64,000 nucleotides of DNA from UBA5072 sp963822145 (GTDB taxonomy: Bacteria > Bacteroidota > Bacteroidia > Bacteroidales > UBA10428), in contig CAWGGG010000004.1 in the NCBI GenBank assembly GCA_963822145.1, positions 682,001 through 746,000 on the forward strand. Reading direction: 5' to 3'. Made by a program: the position numbers and the translations under genes. Shown here piece after piece: positions 34,189-43,301 of this stretch. Position 1 is the first letter of the stretch; each line of letters starts with the position of its first letter. Below the pieces are notes generated by a model. It was not told the origin of the DNA, ran no database searches, and worked only from the letters and a program-made list of their open reading frames with translations.

Positions 34189-36555
34189 ATGGCAAAGAAG
34201 AATATTACCCAAGAAGGCGGCAACAACAAGAGCAAGGGAGGTTCCCTGGTTACCGATGAACGTTTTAAGGTAGCCCTGGGCATCATTACCTCAGGTTTTG
34301 CTGTATTGCTGTTCATATCCTTTGTTTCCTACCTGTTCACCTGGAAAACCGATCAAAGTTTTGAATGGTCGCGGGTATTTTCTGACCCGGAATATAAAGT
34401 CGAGAACTGGTCAGGCAAGGTGGGTGCCTATTTTTCCAATCTGTTTATGAACCGGTGGTTTGGCATCGCCTCTTTCGCAGTACCTTTTTTATTGCTGCTG
34501 ATAGGTTTCCGACTGATGCGGGTAAGGATTAAAAATCTTTCCCTGATATTCAGGAACACTGTTGTAGGCATGTTACTGCTATCCATTTGGCTTGGTTTTA
34601 TTCTGAAGGATTTTTCAGGCATCCTGGGAAGCGGACTTGGTGGCAAGCATGGCTTATATCTGAGTGAGTGGTTAAAGGCTTTCGGGGGTAGTATTGGCGC
34701 TGCATTGATTCTTCTGGCAGTGACCCTGATCTGGTCGATTTTCTCTGTCCCCAGCACACTCGATTGGCTCGGCCGTTTATTCTCTTTGAAATTAAGGTTA
34801 CCCAAAATTTCTGTTCCCACCAGTAAAATAATGGGAACAAAACAAGAAGTCAACCCGGGAGAAACAGGCACTGACTATAACGACCTGGTTTTTGAGACGG
34901 AATTTAACCGCTTTGAACGGGATGGAAAATCCAATAATCCGGATGTAATGCCCCAAACGGAAGAAGACATTGAACTGCTGGTGGAAACCCCGGAAGAGGG
35001 AAGCGCTGTTGAGACTGTGCCCGAGCAATTTGAGATGCTAGAGGATTATGATCCTACACTCGACCTGCCGCATTATCAGATGCCTTCCCTGGAACTGCTG
35101 GAAAAACATGATGCAGAGAATTCAACAGTTACCAACGAAGAATTGATCAGCAACAAGAACAAGATCGTAGAAACTTTATCACATTACAAAATTCAGATCG
35201 ACAAGATCAAGGCCACCATTGGTCCCACCGTTACCCTATATGAAATTGTTCCTGCCCCGGGAGTTCGCATTTCCAAGATTAAAAGCCTTGAGGATGATAT
35301 AGCGCTAAGCCTGGCAGCCCTGGGTATCCGTATCATCGCCCCCATGCCAGGAAAAGGTACTATCGGCATCGAAGTACCCAACCAGAATCCTGAAATTGTG
35401 TCCATGCGTTCCGTGCTCAGTTCGAGGAAGTTTCAGGAGAATAATTTTGAGCTTCCCATTGCCATGGGAAAGACCATTTCCAACGAAACCTATGTATTTG
35501 ACCTGGCCAAGATGCCGCATCTATTGCTGGCCGGGGCAACCGGACAAGGTAAATCAGTTGGCCTGAATTGCATTATAACCTCCTTGCTGTATAAGAAGCA
35601 TCCCTCTCAGCTGAAGTTTGTGCTCATCGATCCCAAAAGGGTTGAACTCACTGCCTATACGAGCCTTGAAAAGCACTATCTTGCCAAGATCCCTGATGCC
35701 GAAGAGGTGATCATCACCGATACCAAAAAGGTGATCTATACCCTGAACTCTCTTACGATTGAGATGGATCAGCGTTACCAGCTGCTGGAGAAGGCAGCTG
35801 TCAGAAATATCCGGGAATACAACCATAAATTCATTAAAAGGCAGCTTAATCCTGAAAAGGGTCATCGCTATTTACCCTACATTGTAGTCATTGTAGATGA
35901 ATTTGCAGATCTCATCATGACAGCCGGCAAGGAGGTGGAAACTCCGCTTGCACGACTTGCCCAGCTGGCCAGGGCAATTGGGATTCATCTGGTAATTGCC
36001 ACTCAGCGACCTACTACCAATATCATCACGGGTGTTATCAAGGCCAATTTTCCGGCACGCATTGCCTTCAGGGTAACTTCCATGATTGATTCCAGGACTA
36101 TTCTGGATTCTCCGGGTGCCAACCAGCTCGTGGGCCGGGGTGACATGCTGTTTGCCCCCGGAAGCGACATGATCAGGATACAGTGTGCCTTTATTGATGT
36201 CCCCGAGACCGACGGTATAACCCGCTTTATTTCCTCGCAGCGGGGTTTTACCACGGCACTCTACCTGCCGGAATTTGTTGATGAAAACGGTTCATCAGAA
36301 ATCGGAGAGATTGATCTGTCGAAAAAGGACGGACTGTTTAATGATGCAGCACGACTGGTGGTCATTCATCAGCAGGGATCCACCTCCCTCATACAGCGTA
36401 AGTTCTCCATCGGCTATAACCGGGCAGGCCGTATTATGGATCAGCTTGAAGCCGCCGGTATCGTAGGCCCTCCTGACGGCAGCAAACCCCGTCAGGTGTA
36501 TTTCCCGGATGAATACAGTCTGGAACAGTTTTTGAATACACTCAACAGAAACTGA
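34189..36555 (+). CDS. ftsK: DNA translocase FtsK
   Basis: 788 residues. Four or five N-terminal membrane helices (about 30-190), a short acidic linker (about 205-320), then the motor: Walker A GATGQGKSVGLN (about 449), Walker B YIVVIVDEFADLIMTA (about 563-578) and arginine-rich ATQRPTTNIITG. A C-terminal winged-helix gamma domain (RKFSIGYNRAGRIMDQLEAA) reads KOPS-like chromosome sites. FtsK moves chromosome termini across the division septum and triggers XerCD recombination at dif. Linker length is short, as in Bacteroidetes. The lolA gene follows after 34 bases. Confidence 0.95.
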   Translation: MAKKNITQEGGNNKSKGGSLVTDERFKVALGIITSGFAVLLFISFVSYLFTWKTDQSFEWSRVFSDPEYKVENWSGKVGAYFSNLFMNRWFGIASFAVPFLLLLIGFRLMRVRIKNLSLIFRNTVVGMLLLSIWLGFILKDFSGILGSGLGGKHGLYLSEWLKAFGGSIGAALILLAVTLIWSIFSVPSTLDWLGRLFSLKLRLPKISVPTSKIMGTKQEVNPGETGTDYNDLVFETEFNRFERDGKSNNPDVMPQTEEDIELLVETPEEGSAVETVPEQFEMLEDYDPTLDLPHYQMPSLELLEKHDAENSTVTNEELISNKNKIVETLSHYKIQIDKIKATIGPTVTLYEIVPAPGVRISKIKSLEDDIALSLAALGIRIIAPMPGKGTIGIEVPNQNPEIVSMRSVLSSRKFQENNFELPIAMGKTISNETYVFDLAKMPHLLLAGATGQGKSVGLNCIITSLLYKKHPSQLKFVLIDPKRVELTAYTSLEKHYLAKIPDAEEVIITDTKKVIYTLNSLTIEMDQRYQLLEKAAVRNIREYNHKFIKRQLNPEKGHRYLPYIVVIVDEFADLIMTAGKEVETPLARLAQLARAIGIHLVIATQRPTTNIITGVIKANFPARIAFRVTSMIDSRTILDSPGANQLVGRGDMLFAPGSDMIRIQCAFIDVPETDGITRFISSQRGFTTALYLPEFVDENGSSEIGEIDLSKKDGLFNDAARLVVIHQQGSTSLIQRKFSIGYNRAGRIMDQLEAAGIVGPPDGSKPRQVYFPDEYSLEQFLNTLNRN

Positions 36556-36589
36556 GGATTTTTTTTGGGTTATTTTATTAAGCAACAAT

Positions 36590-37255
36590 ATGCTCCGATT
36601 ACTGATCACTTTTGAATTGCTTTTAATGACAACCTTTGCCTGGTCACAGGAACAAGTTACACAGGATCCGCAGGCCGGTCAGATACTGGATCGTGCAGCC
36701 CAGAAAGCAAAATCAATGAAATCGCTGCAGGCGGACTTCACCCTGGTGATTGAGGACCGTAAGGAAAAATCCAGGAATACCTCTGCCGGTAATCTGCTGG
36801 TAAGTCAAAATAAGTATAAGATCACCAGTGAAAAAAGCGTTATTTTCTTCAATGGTAAAACCACGTGGACCTATCTACCAGATAATAATGAAGTTACCAT
36901 TACCGAGCCCATGAATCAGGCAGATGATTTTATGAGCAATCCGGCCCTCTTTTTCACCCTGTATCAGCGTGATTTTAAATACCGCTATGTTCAGGAGACT
37001 GCAGTGAATGGAACGAGATGCCACGAGATTGATTTGTTTCCCAGGAACCTGAACCAGCCCTATTCGAAGATCAAGGTATATATTAGTATGCAGTCTAGCC
37101 TCCCCGAAATTATCACTTCTGTGGGCAAGGACGGTGTTGATTACACAGTTTATCTGAAGAACCTGATCCTCGACCGGGAAGTAAACCCTTCAACTTTCAC
37201 CTTCGATCCGGCAAAGTATAAGAAAGTGGAAGTGGTGGACATGAGAGGGTTATAG
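36590..37255 (+). CDS. LolA-like outer-membrane lipoprotein carrier protein
   Basis: 221 residues with a signal peptide (MLRLLITFELLLMTTFAWSQ) and a LolA-type half-barrel of repeating antiparallel strands: LQADFTLVIEDRKEKS, then WTYLPDNNEVTI and EIDLFPRNLNQPYSKIKVYI. It would ferry lipoproteins across the periplasm from a LolCDE-type extractor to the outer membrane. The ftsK-lolA gene order is common in Bacteroidetes. It ends at a long reiterated-word hairpin shared with the convergent GH20 gene. Confidence 0.85.
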   Translation: MLRLLITFELLLMTTFAWSQEQVTQDPQAGQILDRAAQKAKSMKSLQADFTLVIEDRKEKSRNTSAGNLLVSQNKYKITSEKSVIFFNGKTTWTYLPDNNEVTITEPMNQADDFMSNPALFFTLYQRDFKYRYVQETAVNGTRCHEIDLFPRNLNQPYSKIKVYISMQSSLPEIITSVGKDGVDYTVYLKNLILDREVNPSTFTFDPAKYKKVEVVDMRGL

Positions 37256-37257
37256 AA

Positions 37258-37333
37258 GGGACGAGGGACAAGGGACGAGGGACAAGGTAAAACCAATACG
37301 TCCCTTGTCCCTCGTCCCTCGTCCCTTGTCCCT
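37258..37333. repeat. Reiterated 7-base word GGGACRA forming a long inverted repeat between convergent genes
   Basis: Left arm 37258-37287 is GGGACGA/GGGACAA repeated about four times. Right arm 37300-37333 is the complementary CCCTYGT series. A 12-base AT-rich loop separates them, so a stem of about 30 bases can form with a few G-T wobbles. The right arm overlaps the GH20 stop codon. It probably acts as a two-way terminator or mRNA 3' stabiliser; it could also be a mobile or slippage-born word element. Confidence 0.8.
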
Positions 37334-39914
37334 ATTTAACTTCCACAGACCTGCTGGCTCTATAAAGACTATTGAAAGCTTTAAGTTTAACAGTACCGAT
37401 TACTTCAACCGGCTGTTCATATACCTGGGAATATCTGTCGGGTTCTGAGCCATCCGTGGTATAACGGATAACTAAACCCGGGAAATCAATATTGGCATAA
37501 AGCCTGCCATTTTCAATCTTTGCACCAGGAGGAGCAATACGGTAATTAAACCCACCAAAGAGATAATCGAGCCGGGGGAATTCATATAACCCAACCTTGT
37601 TGACAAAAACATTCCAGGCTGCATCAATGGCGCTGATCCTGGCCCGGGCATTGCTTTCGGTCTCATAATCGGGAGCCCTGCTCCAGGCTCTTTCAGCAAA
37701 TCCCAGCAATTTGGGAAGTGCTGAGTATTCCAACATCGACGGATTTTTTAAAGTTTCGCTCCACAATTCTGCCTGAAGGCCCAGGATGTTTTTCCTGGCC
37801 TCGGGTTTCAGCCTTTCCATTCCCATGTAAGCCGTTTCAGGGTCAACCGGAAGCCCTCGGCTATCCCACAGACTTGACTTAAATGCATCATACGGGATGA
37901 AATCAAAGGCTTTCCTGGTATCCACAAATCCCCCCCAGTACAATCCTGGTTCTTTCGGATCAGGATTATATGATAAATCAAAATAGAAATTATTCACATT
38001 ACACAGTACTACAGGGTAACCTGCATTGGCTAACCGGTACCCCAGATTCAGGTTTGAACCGATGCTATTCCAGACGAAGGGAACTACCTTTTGCCCGACA
38101 AAGGCCGGATTCGGGACCCAACCATCTTCACGGATCAGCATGGCTACTTCTTCCCAGCCACCAATGGTGAGATCAAACTTTTGAAGCACTTCTGTCAGCC
38201 TGTCAAGGAAATAACCCTGCAGGTTTTTTGGATTGCCGATTTCAGGATGTTGCTGCAGCAGCTTTCTGCATTCGGGAGATTTGGCCCAAACACCATCCGG
38301 AACTTCATCTCCGCCTGTATGGATATAATCAAAAGGTACACCTGCGAGATCATAAGTGGCCTTTAAGTCCTTTACAACAGTTTCATAGAAACGGTACGCT
38401 GATTCCAATGCTACACAGATGACATTATCGTTGAAAACCTGTGCCGAGGAATACACAGAACTGTCATTGGGATCAGACAGCCGGTAAAGGTTTGCGGCTT
38501 CCTGGTCAGCTTCGGCCATAAACCTGTCATACCTTTTTTCCATGGCTTTGATGGCAGCCCTGGAGTGTCCCGGCACGTTGATCTCAGGAATAACCTTGAT
38601 GTGCCTGTCACGTGCATGTTGCAGAATTTCAATAAAATCCTGCTGTGTATAATATCCCGTTCCGGTGGAATGGTCAGGATCGGCAAACGGACCGGAACCA
38701 TAAGCTGGCTGTAGCACAATTTTGTCATCCAGCGTGTGGCCCCTTTTACTGCCCAGTTCAGTAAGTTCAGGCAGACTGGGAATTTCAATTCTCCATCCCT
38801 CATCATCAGTGAGATGAAAATGCAGGGTATTGATCTTGTATAATGCAAGCAGGTCAAGTAATTTCAGTATGGTTTCCTTTTTGGAGAAATTCCTGGCAAC
38901 ATCCAGGTGGAATCCCCGGTAAGAAAATCGGGGGGCATCCTTTATTTCAGCAGTCATGATCCTGAAAGTGGTATTCCTTGTTTTGTAAGTTTCGGCAGGA
39001 ATAAGGGAAAGCAAACTCTGGATGCCATAAAAAACACCCTCACGATCAGAACCGGCAATGACTATTCCTGATGCTTCAGAAATGCTGAGATGGTATGCCT
39101 CCTTATCAGCACCGTTCACAGTAATCCGTTCAGTCTTTAATACTATGGCATCGGGTCCGGCGGAATTTCCTTCACGGATAGCAATTCTTACCCCGGTAAA
39201 CTGCTCCAGGAATTGTGACAGGTAAGCAGCTTCGCTTTTACAGTCGGCCTGGTAATAAATATGATCCGTTTTGCTTAATTCCAGAGTGCCTTTTCCGGCA
39301 ACAAAGGAAACCGGTGTTGGTATGATGATACCGGTTTCCTCATGAGGTAGAATACTGATGAGGGCATTGGCAGCAAATACCTTTTCAGGGGTGGGGAAGG
39401 AAAATCCTCTGTCATCCCCGGCAGGATTGTACTTTTCCGGATCAGAGAAAGGCGAAACAGTATAGTTGGTTAAAGCAACTACCTTTTCATCCGTTCCCTT
39501 GTCCTTAAAAACCAGATACAGTCCCTCGGGCGCATGAGATTCCTTGATAATCCTGCCGCTGCAGGTATAGTTCACGGTTATTTTATCACCGGGTTTGAGA
39601 CGGAAGGAATTGCCCGGACTGAAACGGAAAAAATCTCCGTTGATATGCTCAAACACCCCAAGCGACGGATCCGGACCTTGTTGAGGGGCCGCGCCTATCT
39701 GGTTGAAATAAAGGATCCAGTCAGAGCTGCCCAATTCGAATTTTCCTTTGTTTTCAAACACGAAGGCCGCTGTGCTTTGTTCTCCGATGATTCCGGTTAA
39801 TTCCCAGGTGACGGCCAATTGCTCACCCATTGCAGTAAACCTGTCTTTTTCTGTCGAACAGGCCGATCCTATCAGCATCGAAACTGCCACCAAAGCGATC
39901 CAATTTCTTTTCAT
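37332..39914 (-). CDS. Beta-N-acetylhexosaminidase, GH20, lipoprotein
   Basis: 860 residues. Lipoprotein signal MKRNWIALVAVSMLIGSAC (lipobox GSAC). An N-terminal beta-sandwich (about 25-175, chitobiase-like carbohydrate-binding) precedes the GH20b domain (about 190-320) and the TIM barrel: HLTDDEGWRIEI (about 370), VIPEINVPGHSRAAIKAM, and catalytic HTGGDEVPDGVW (about 531), where Asp-Glu is the acid/assisted pair. A C-terminal chitobiase_C-like segment follows. It releases terminal GlcNAc/GalNAc from glycans at the outer surface. It overlaps pepD by 4 bases, so the two are cotranscribed. Confidence 0.93.
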   Translation of the reverse strand: MKRNWIALVAVSMLIGSACSTEKDRFTAMGEQLAVTWELTGIIGEQSTAAFVFENKGKFELGSSDWILYFNQIGAAPQQGPDPSLGVFEHINGDFFRFSPGNSFRLKPGDKITVNYTCSGRIIKESHAPEGLYLVFKDKGTDEKVVALTNYTVSPFSDPEKYNPAGDDRGFSFPTPEKVFAANALISILPHEETGIIIPTPVSFVAGKGTLELSKTDHIYYQADCKSEAAYLSQFLEQFTGVRIAIREGNSAGPDAIVLKTERITVNGADKEAYHLSISEASGIVIAGSDREGVFYGIQSLLSLIPAETYKTRNTTFRIMTAEIKDAPRFSYRGFHLDVARNFSKKETILKLLDLLALYKINTLHFHLTDDEGWRIEIPSLPELTELGSKRGHTLDDKIVLQPAYGSGPFADPDHSTGTGYYTQQDFIEILQHARDRHIKVIPEINVPGHSRAAIKAMEKRYDRFMAEADQEAANLYRLSDPNDSSVYSSAQVFNDNVICVALESAYRFYETVVKDLKATYDLAGVPFDYIHTGGDEVPDGVWAKSPECRKLLQQHPEIGNPKNLQGYFLDRLTEVLQKFDLTIGGWEEVAMLIREDGWVPNPAFVGQKVVPFVWNSIGSNLNLGYRLANAGYPVVLCNVNNFYFDLSYNPDPKEPGLYWGGFVDTRKAFDFIPYDAFKSSLWDSRGLPVDPETAYMGMERLKPEARKNILGLQAELWSETLKNPSMLEYSALPKLLGFAERAWSRAPDYETESNARARISAIDAAWNVFVNKVGLYEFPRLDYLFGGFNYRIAPPGAKIENGRLYANIDFPGLVIRYTTDGSEPDRYSQVYEQPVEVIGTVKLKAFNSLYRASRSVEVK

Positions 39915-41374
39915 GATTTTAAGGGTATATTTTGAAGTGTTTCAACCAGGAAATCCCAGAATTTCTGAACACTTTCCACATGCACTTTTTCATCTGGTGA
40001 ATGGGGATGTCTGATGGTGGGACCAAAGGATACCATGTCGAGGTTCGGATAAACACCTCCGATGATACCGCATTCAAGACCGGCATGGATGGCTTTTATT
40101 TCCAGTTTCCTTCCGTATTTTGTCTGATATACTTTGTCCATGGTCTTCATGATGGCTGAATCCATATTGGGCTTCCAACCGGGGTATGATCCGGTAAAGG
40201 AGACTCGCGCCCCGGCCATTTCAAAAAGTGCGCGCATGGAATTGGCCAGATTCTCCTTGGCGGAATCCACGGAACTTCGGAGCAGGCAGTTCGCATTGAT
40301 CACGGGACCGTTTGTCTTAACAATCGCCAGGTTGGTGGAGGTTTCAACCAATCCGGGAATGCCATCGGTCATGCGTATGGTACCATTGGGACAACAGTAA
40401 ACTGCAGCAATCAGTCTTTTCTGTAAATCAGGCTGCATTACTCTTTCAGGCAGGCTGGTTTTGGTGCACTCAATTTTCAGATCAGGCTCGGTAGCAGCTA
40501 GTTCCGATAAGACCACCCGGGTATACGCTTTTACCAGTTCCAGGAATGCTTTTTCATGATTCTCCGGAATGATGGCCGTGGCGTGTGCCTCCCTTGGTAT
40601 TGCATTCCGCATATTTCCTCCTTCAACCTCACAGAGGCGTAATCCCATATTCCGTTGGGCATCCCAGAGCAGGCGGATGAGTACCTGGTTGGAATTTCCT
40701 CGCCCGGAGTTGATGTCAATGCCGGAGTGCCCGCCTTTTAATCCCGAAATTTTAAGCAGGTAAGGTACATAGCCGGCAGGGACCTTTTCTGCAATATAAT
40801 CGAATTCAATGTTCCCATCCATACCCCCGGCGCAGCCAATGTATAGTTCTCCTTCGTCTTCCGAGTCGAGGTTCAACAGGATATCACCGCGCAATTGTCC
40901 GGGCTGCAGGGCAAATGCCCCGGTCATGCCGGTTTCCTCATCAACAGTGAAAAGGGCTTCTATCGGGCCATGCTTCAGATCCTTCGATTCCAGAACAGCA
41001 AGCATAGCCGCAACACCAATACCATTATCCGCTCCCAGGGTGGTTCCGTTGGCTTTTACCCAGTCCCCGTCAATATAAGCATCAATCGGATCTTTTTCAA
41101 AATCATGCTGTTTATCACTGTTTTTCTGAGGGACCATGTCGAGATGGGCCTGAAATACGACACCTTTGCGTTTTTCCATGCCAGCAGTTGCCGGTTTCCG
41201 GATAACAATGTTCCCCACTGAATCAACCTGCGTTTCAAGCTTCAGGCTTTCGCCGAACTTTTTTATAAAGTCAACCATCCTGGCTTCCTTTTTAGAAGGC
41301 CGGGGAATAAGGGTTATGTTCTTGAAATTCTGCCAGATGCCTGCCGGTGCAAGCGCTTCAATTTTTCTGTTCAT
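39911..41374 (-). CDS. pepD: Aminoacyl-histidine dipeptidase PepD (M20 family)
   Basis: 487-residue cytosolic zinc dipeptidase. Metal ligands: HLDM in VFQAHLDMVPQ (about residue 80), the bridging Asp in LGADNGIGVAAML (about 119), Glu-Glu in VDEETGMTGA (about 149), Asp in LNLDSEDEGEL and the C-terminal His of IRHPHSPDEK. A lid domain is inserted at about 210-390. The family hydrolyses Xaa-His dipeptides such as carnosine and other unspecific dipeptides. First gene of the pepD-GH20 operon. Full length. Confidence 0.94.
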   Translation of the reverse strand: MNRKIEALAPAGIWQNFKNITLIPRPSKKEARMVDFIKKFGESLKLETQVDSVGNIVIRKPATAGMEKRKGVVFQAHLDMVPQKNSDKQHDFEKDPIDAYIDGDWVKANGTTLGADNGIGVAAMLAVLESKDLKHGPIEALFTVDEETGMTGAFALQPGQLRGDILLNLDSEDEGELYIGCAGGMDGNIEFDYIAEKVPAGYVPYLLKISGLKGGHSGIDINSGRGNSNQVLIRLLWDAQRNMGLRLCEVEGGNMRNAIPREAHATAIIPENHEKAFLELVKAYTRVVLSELAATEPDLKIECTKTSLPERVMQPDLQKRLIAAVYCCPNGTIRMTDGIPGLVETSTNLAIVKTNGPVINANCLLRSSVDSAKENLANSMRALFEMAGARVSFTGSYPGWKPNMDSAIMKTMDKVYQTKYGRKLEIKAIHAGLECGIIGGVYPNLDMVSFGPTIRHPHSPDEKVHVESVQKFWDFLVETLQNIPLKS

Positions 41375-41549
41375 ATAGTTTTGTGTTTGTTGTGATCTAA
41401 AAATTTAAAATTACCGAATATCTGAAATCTAGTGCAAGATTTTTATCATGTAATTACTATAGCGGATTGAAAATGGACGCTGCTTATTTAACACCTCTAT
41501 AACACTTATATCAGAACAAAATTCTAATTTAGCCGTTATATTTTATAAA

Positions 41550-42083
41550 ATGAATATCATGAGATCAACATTGATTTTCCTGCTTGCCCTTTGTTTTACC
41601 TTTTCCTCCCTTGCACAGCAACCTGTTAAATGGTATACCATTCAGGAGGCGTTCACGCTTGTCAAGAAGGAGCCCAGGAAAATTCTTATTGATGTATATA
41701 CCGATTGGTGCAGCTGGTGTAAAGTAATGGACAGCAAAACGTTCAGCAACCAAGTGATAGCCGATTACCTGAATAAGAATTTTTATCCGGTAAAATTCAA
41801 TGCTGAACAGAAAGAAGATGTCTTTTTGTATGGTAAGACCTACAAGTTTGTGACCAGCGGGACCAGGGGTTATCATGAACTGGCTGCTGAATTGCTGAAT
41901 GGCCAGCTCGGTTATCCTTCCGTCGTTTTTCTGGATGAGCAGACAAAAATGATCCAGCCGGTTCAGGGTTATATTCAGGCCAAACAATTCGACGAGATCG
42001 TAAAGTTTATAGGAGGGGATTTCTATAAGAATCAGAAATGGGAAGATTTCCAGGCAAGCTATACTTCACCCATCAAAGAATGA
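41550..42083 (+). CDS. Secreted thioredoxin-fold protein
   Basis: 177 residues with a signal peptide (MRSTLIFLLALCFTFSSLAQ, from the second ATG at 41559; the first ATG at 41550 is equally open). The active site is DWCSWCKVMDS (about 52-62), a CxxC thioredoxin motif followed by TFSNQVIADYLNKNFYPVKF, the pattern of the Thioredoxin_7/DUF255-like group. It probably acts as a periplasmic thiol reductase or disulfide isomerase. The cis-Pro position is in GYPSVVFLD. It ends at a reiterated 8-base word array. Confidence 0.85.
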   Translation: MNIMRSTLIFLLALCFTFSSLAQQPVKWYTIQEAFTLVKKEPRKILIDVYTDWCSWCKVMDSKTFSNQVIADYLNKNFYPVKFNAEQKEDVFLYGKTYKFVTSGTRGYHELAAELLNGQLGYPSVVFLDEQTKMIQPVQGYIQAKQFDEIVKFIGGDFYKNQKWEDFQASYTSPIKE

Positions 42084-42112
42084 TCATTACCAACTTTTAA
42101 TACGACGGCCTG

Positions 42113-42196
42113 TCACTTAATCACCTAATCACCTAATCACCTAATCACTTAATCACTTAATCACTTAATCACTTAATCACCTAATCACCTAATCAC
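42113..42196. repeat. Tandem array of the 8-base word TCACYTAA between convergent genes
   Basis: Ten consecutive units of TCACTTAA or TCACCTAA (42113-42192) and a partial eleventh (TCAC). The variable fifth base runs T-C-C-C-T-T-T-T-C-C. The array lies between the thioredoxin-fold gene and the convergent DUF4831 gene and ends 4 bases before the latter's stop codon. Being 8 bases long it cannot be codon-periodic; it looks like a slippage-prone microsatellite or word repeat. No spacers, so not a CRISPR array. Confidence 0.92.
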
Positions 42197-42200
42197 GCCT

Positions 42201-43301
42201 TCACTTTTCCTCCAGATTCATTGGCACGATGGCTCCGGTCTGAAATACCGGGAACAGAGCCTCGGCCCAGAGCTGTTCACCTACCAGTAATTTTAAGTAA
42301 ACCTGGTCCGCTACCCGGTAATACAGCAGATTAACGGGCTGCTTGACCGGAAGCCTGTATTGTTCCAAAACTTTGGTTTTGTTGAAAGCGTTAAATTCCA
42401 GGACGACCGGAACGCCACTGGCCTCTTCAATATCAACAAATCCTTCCTGTTCGGAAAACCTGAACAGGAGTATGCGGACAGATTCTAAGTCTCCTGGTTG
42501 TGTTGTACTGTAACTCCTCCTGTACTGCCTGACAATTCTTTTACCCGTAAAAAGCGAAAGGTAGTTTTCTTCAAGCCTTGCCAATTCCTGTAAGGCATCG
42601 GCCATGGACTCTCCCTGGGGCATTGAATCATACTGACCGGTCACGAGCTTAAACCGGCGTTTTTTAAGCTTAATGATAAAATTAGCTGCCTCCTCGGCTT
42701 TCTGTTCAACAGTTTTTTCCTTGAGGAGGTTTCTGCCGGCTGGTTTTGATGGAATATCCGTTTCCGGCATGACCAGACTGATATCAATATCCTTTTCAGC
42801 TTCAAAGTTCCTTTTAATGCCCAAATCTGTAAATAAATTGCCATCTGAAGGTACCGGGTAACCGTACTGATTCACATGATTAAAGGAGAACTTTTCAGCA
42901 GGAAGGATCAGACAATTGTTGAGCAAACGCTTGATGCCCTCATGTTCTTCGGGGTTGTTGAGTCCATTTACAGAATACATGTAGTCGGGATCCGCTTCAA
43001 CATGGTTCGACAACTGTATGTCCCTGATATGCCAGATGGTTTCGGTTTTTTCCGGCACATTCTCAATTCCCAGGTATTTGGCTGCAAATTTATAGTATGG
43101 CCCGGGAATGGTGGTCACTTCTTCTGCCATTACCTGGATGTCTATGCTAGTCTGCGGCAGCGCGTAAATAAACGATCCCGCCTCTGCAGAGCCCCCGTCA
43201 CTCAGACTTTTTACCGAAATTTTCATTACCGGTGCACATGAAATCATAACTGCCCATAGGAACAGCAAGCTTAAAAACTCAGGACCAATGCTTTTTTTCA
43301 T
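42201..43301 (-). CDS. DUF4831 family protein, probable lipoprotein
   Basis: 366 residues. N-terminal hydrophobic segment FLSLLFLWAVMISCAP with a lipobox-like MISC, so it is probably exported and lipidated. The family (DUF4831) is confined largely to Bacteroidetes and has no known function. Visible segments: GSFIYALPQTSIDIQV, HIRDIQLSNHVEADPDYMY and YYRVADQVYLKLLVGEQL. The longest frame starts at a TTG (43310), so I chose ATG 43301. It overlaps the nnr gene by 23 bases; last gene of a four-gene operon. Confidence 0.75.
   Translation of the reverse strand: MKKSIGPEFLSLLFLWAVMISCAPVMKISVKSLSDGGSAEAGSFIYALPQTSIDIQVMAEEVTTIPGPYYKFAAKYLGIENVPEKTETIWHIRDIQLSNHVEADPDYMYSVNGLNNPEEHEGIKRLLNNCLILPAEKFSFNHVNQYGYPVPSDGNLFTDLGIKRNFEAEKDIDISLVMPETDIPSKPAGRNLLKEKTVEQKAEEAANFIIKLKKRRFKLVTGQYDSMPQGESMADALQELARLEENYLSLFTGKRIVRQYRRSYSTTQPGDLESVRILLFRFSEQEGFVDIEEASGVPVVLEFNAFNKTKVLEQYRLPVKQPVNLLYYRVADQVYLKLLVGEQLWAEALFPVFQTGAIVPMNLEEK

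Noticed and set aside
42113..42196. CRISPR array
   Set aside because: The unit is only 8 bases, there are no spacers and no cas genes in the window.
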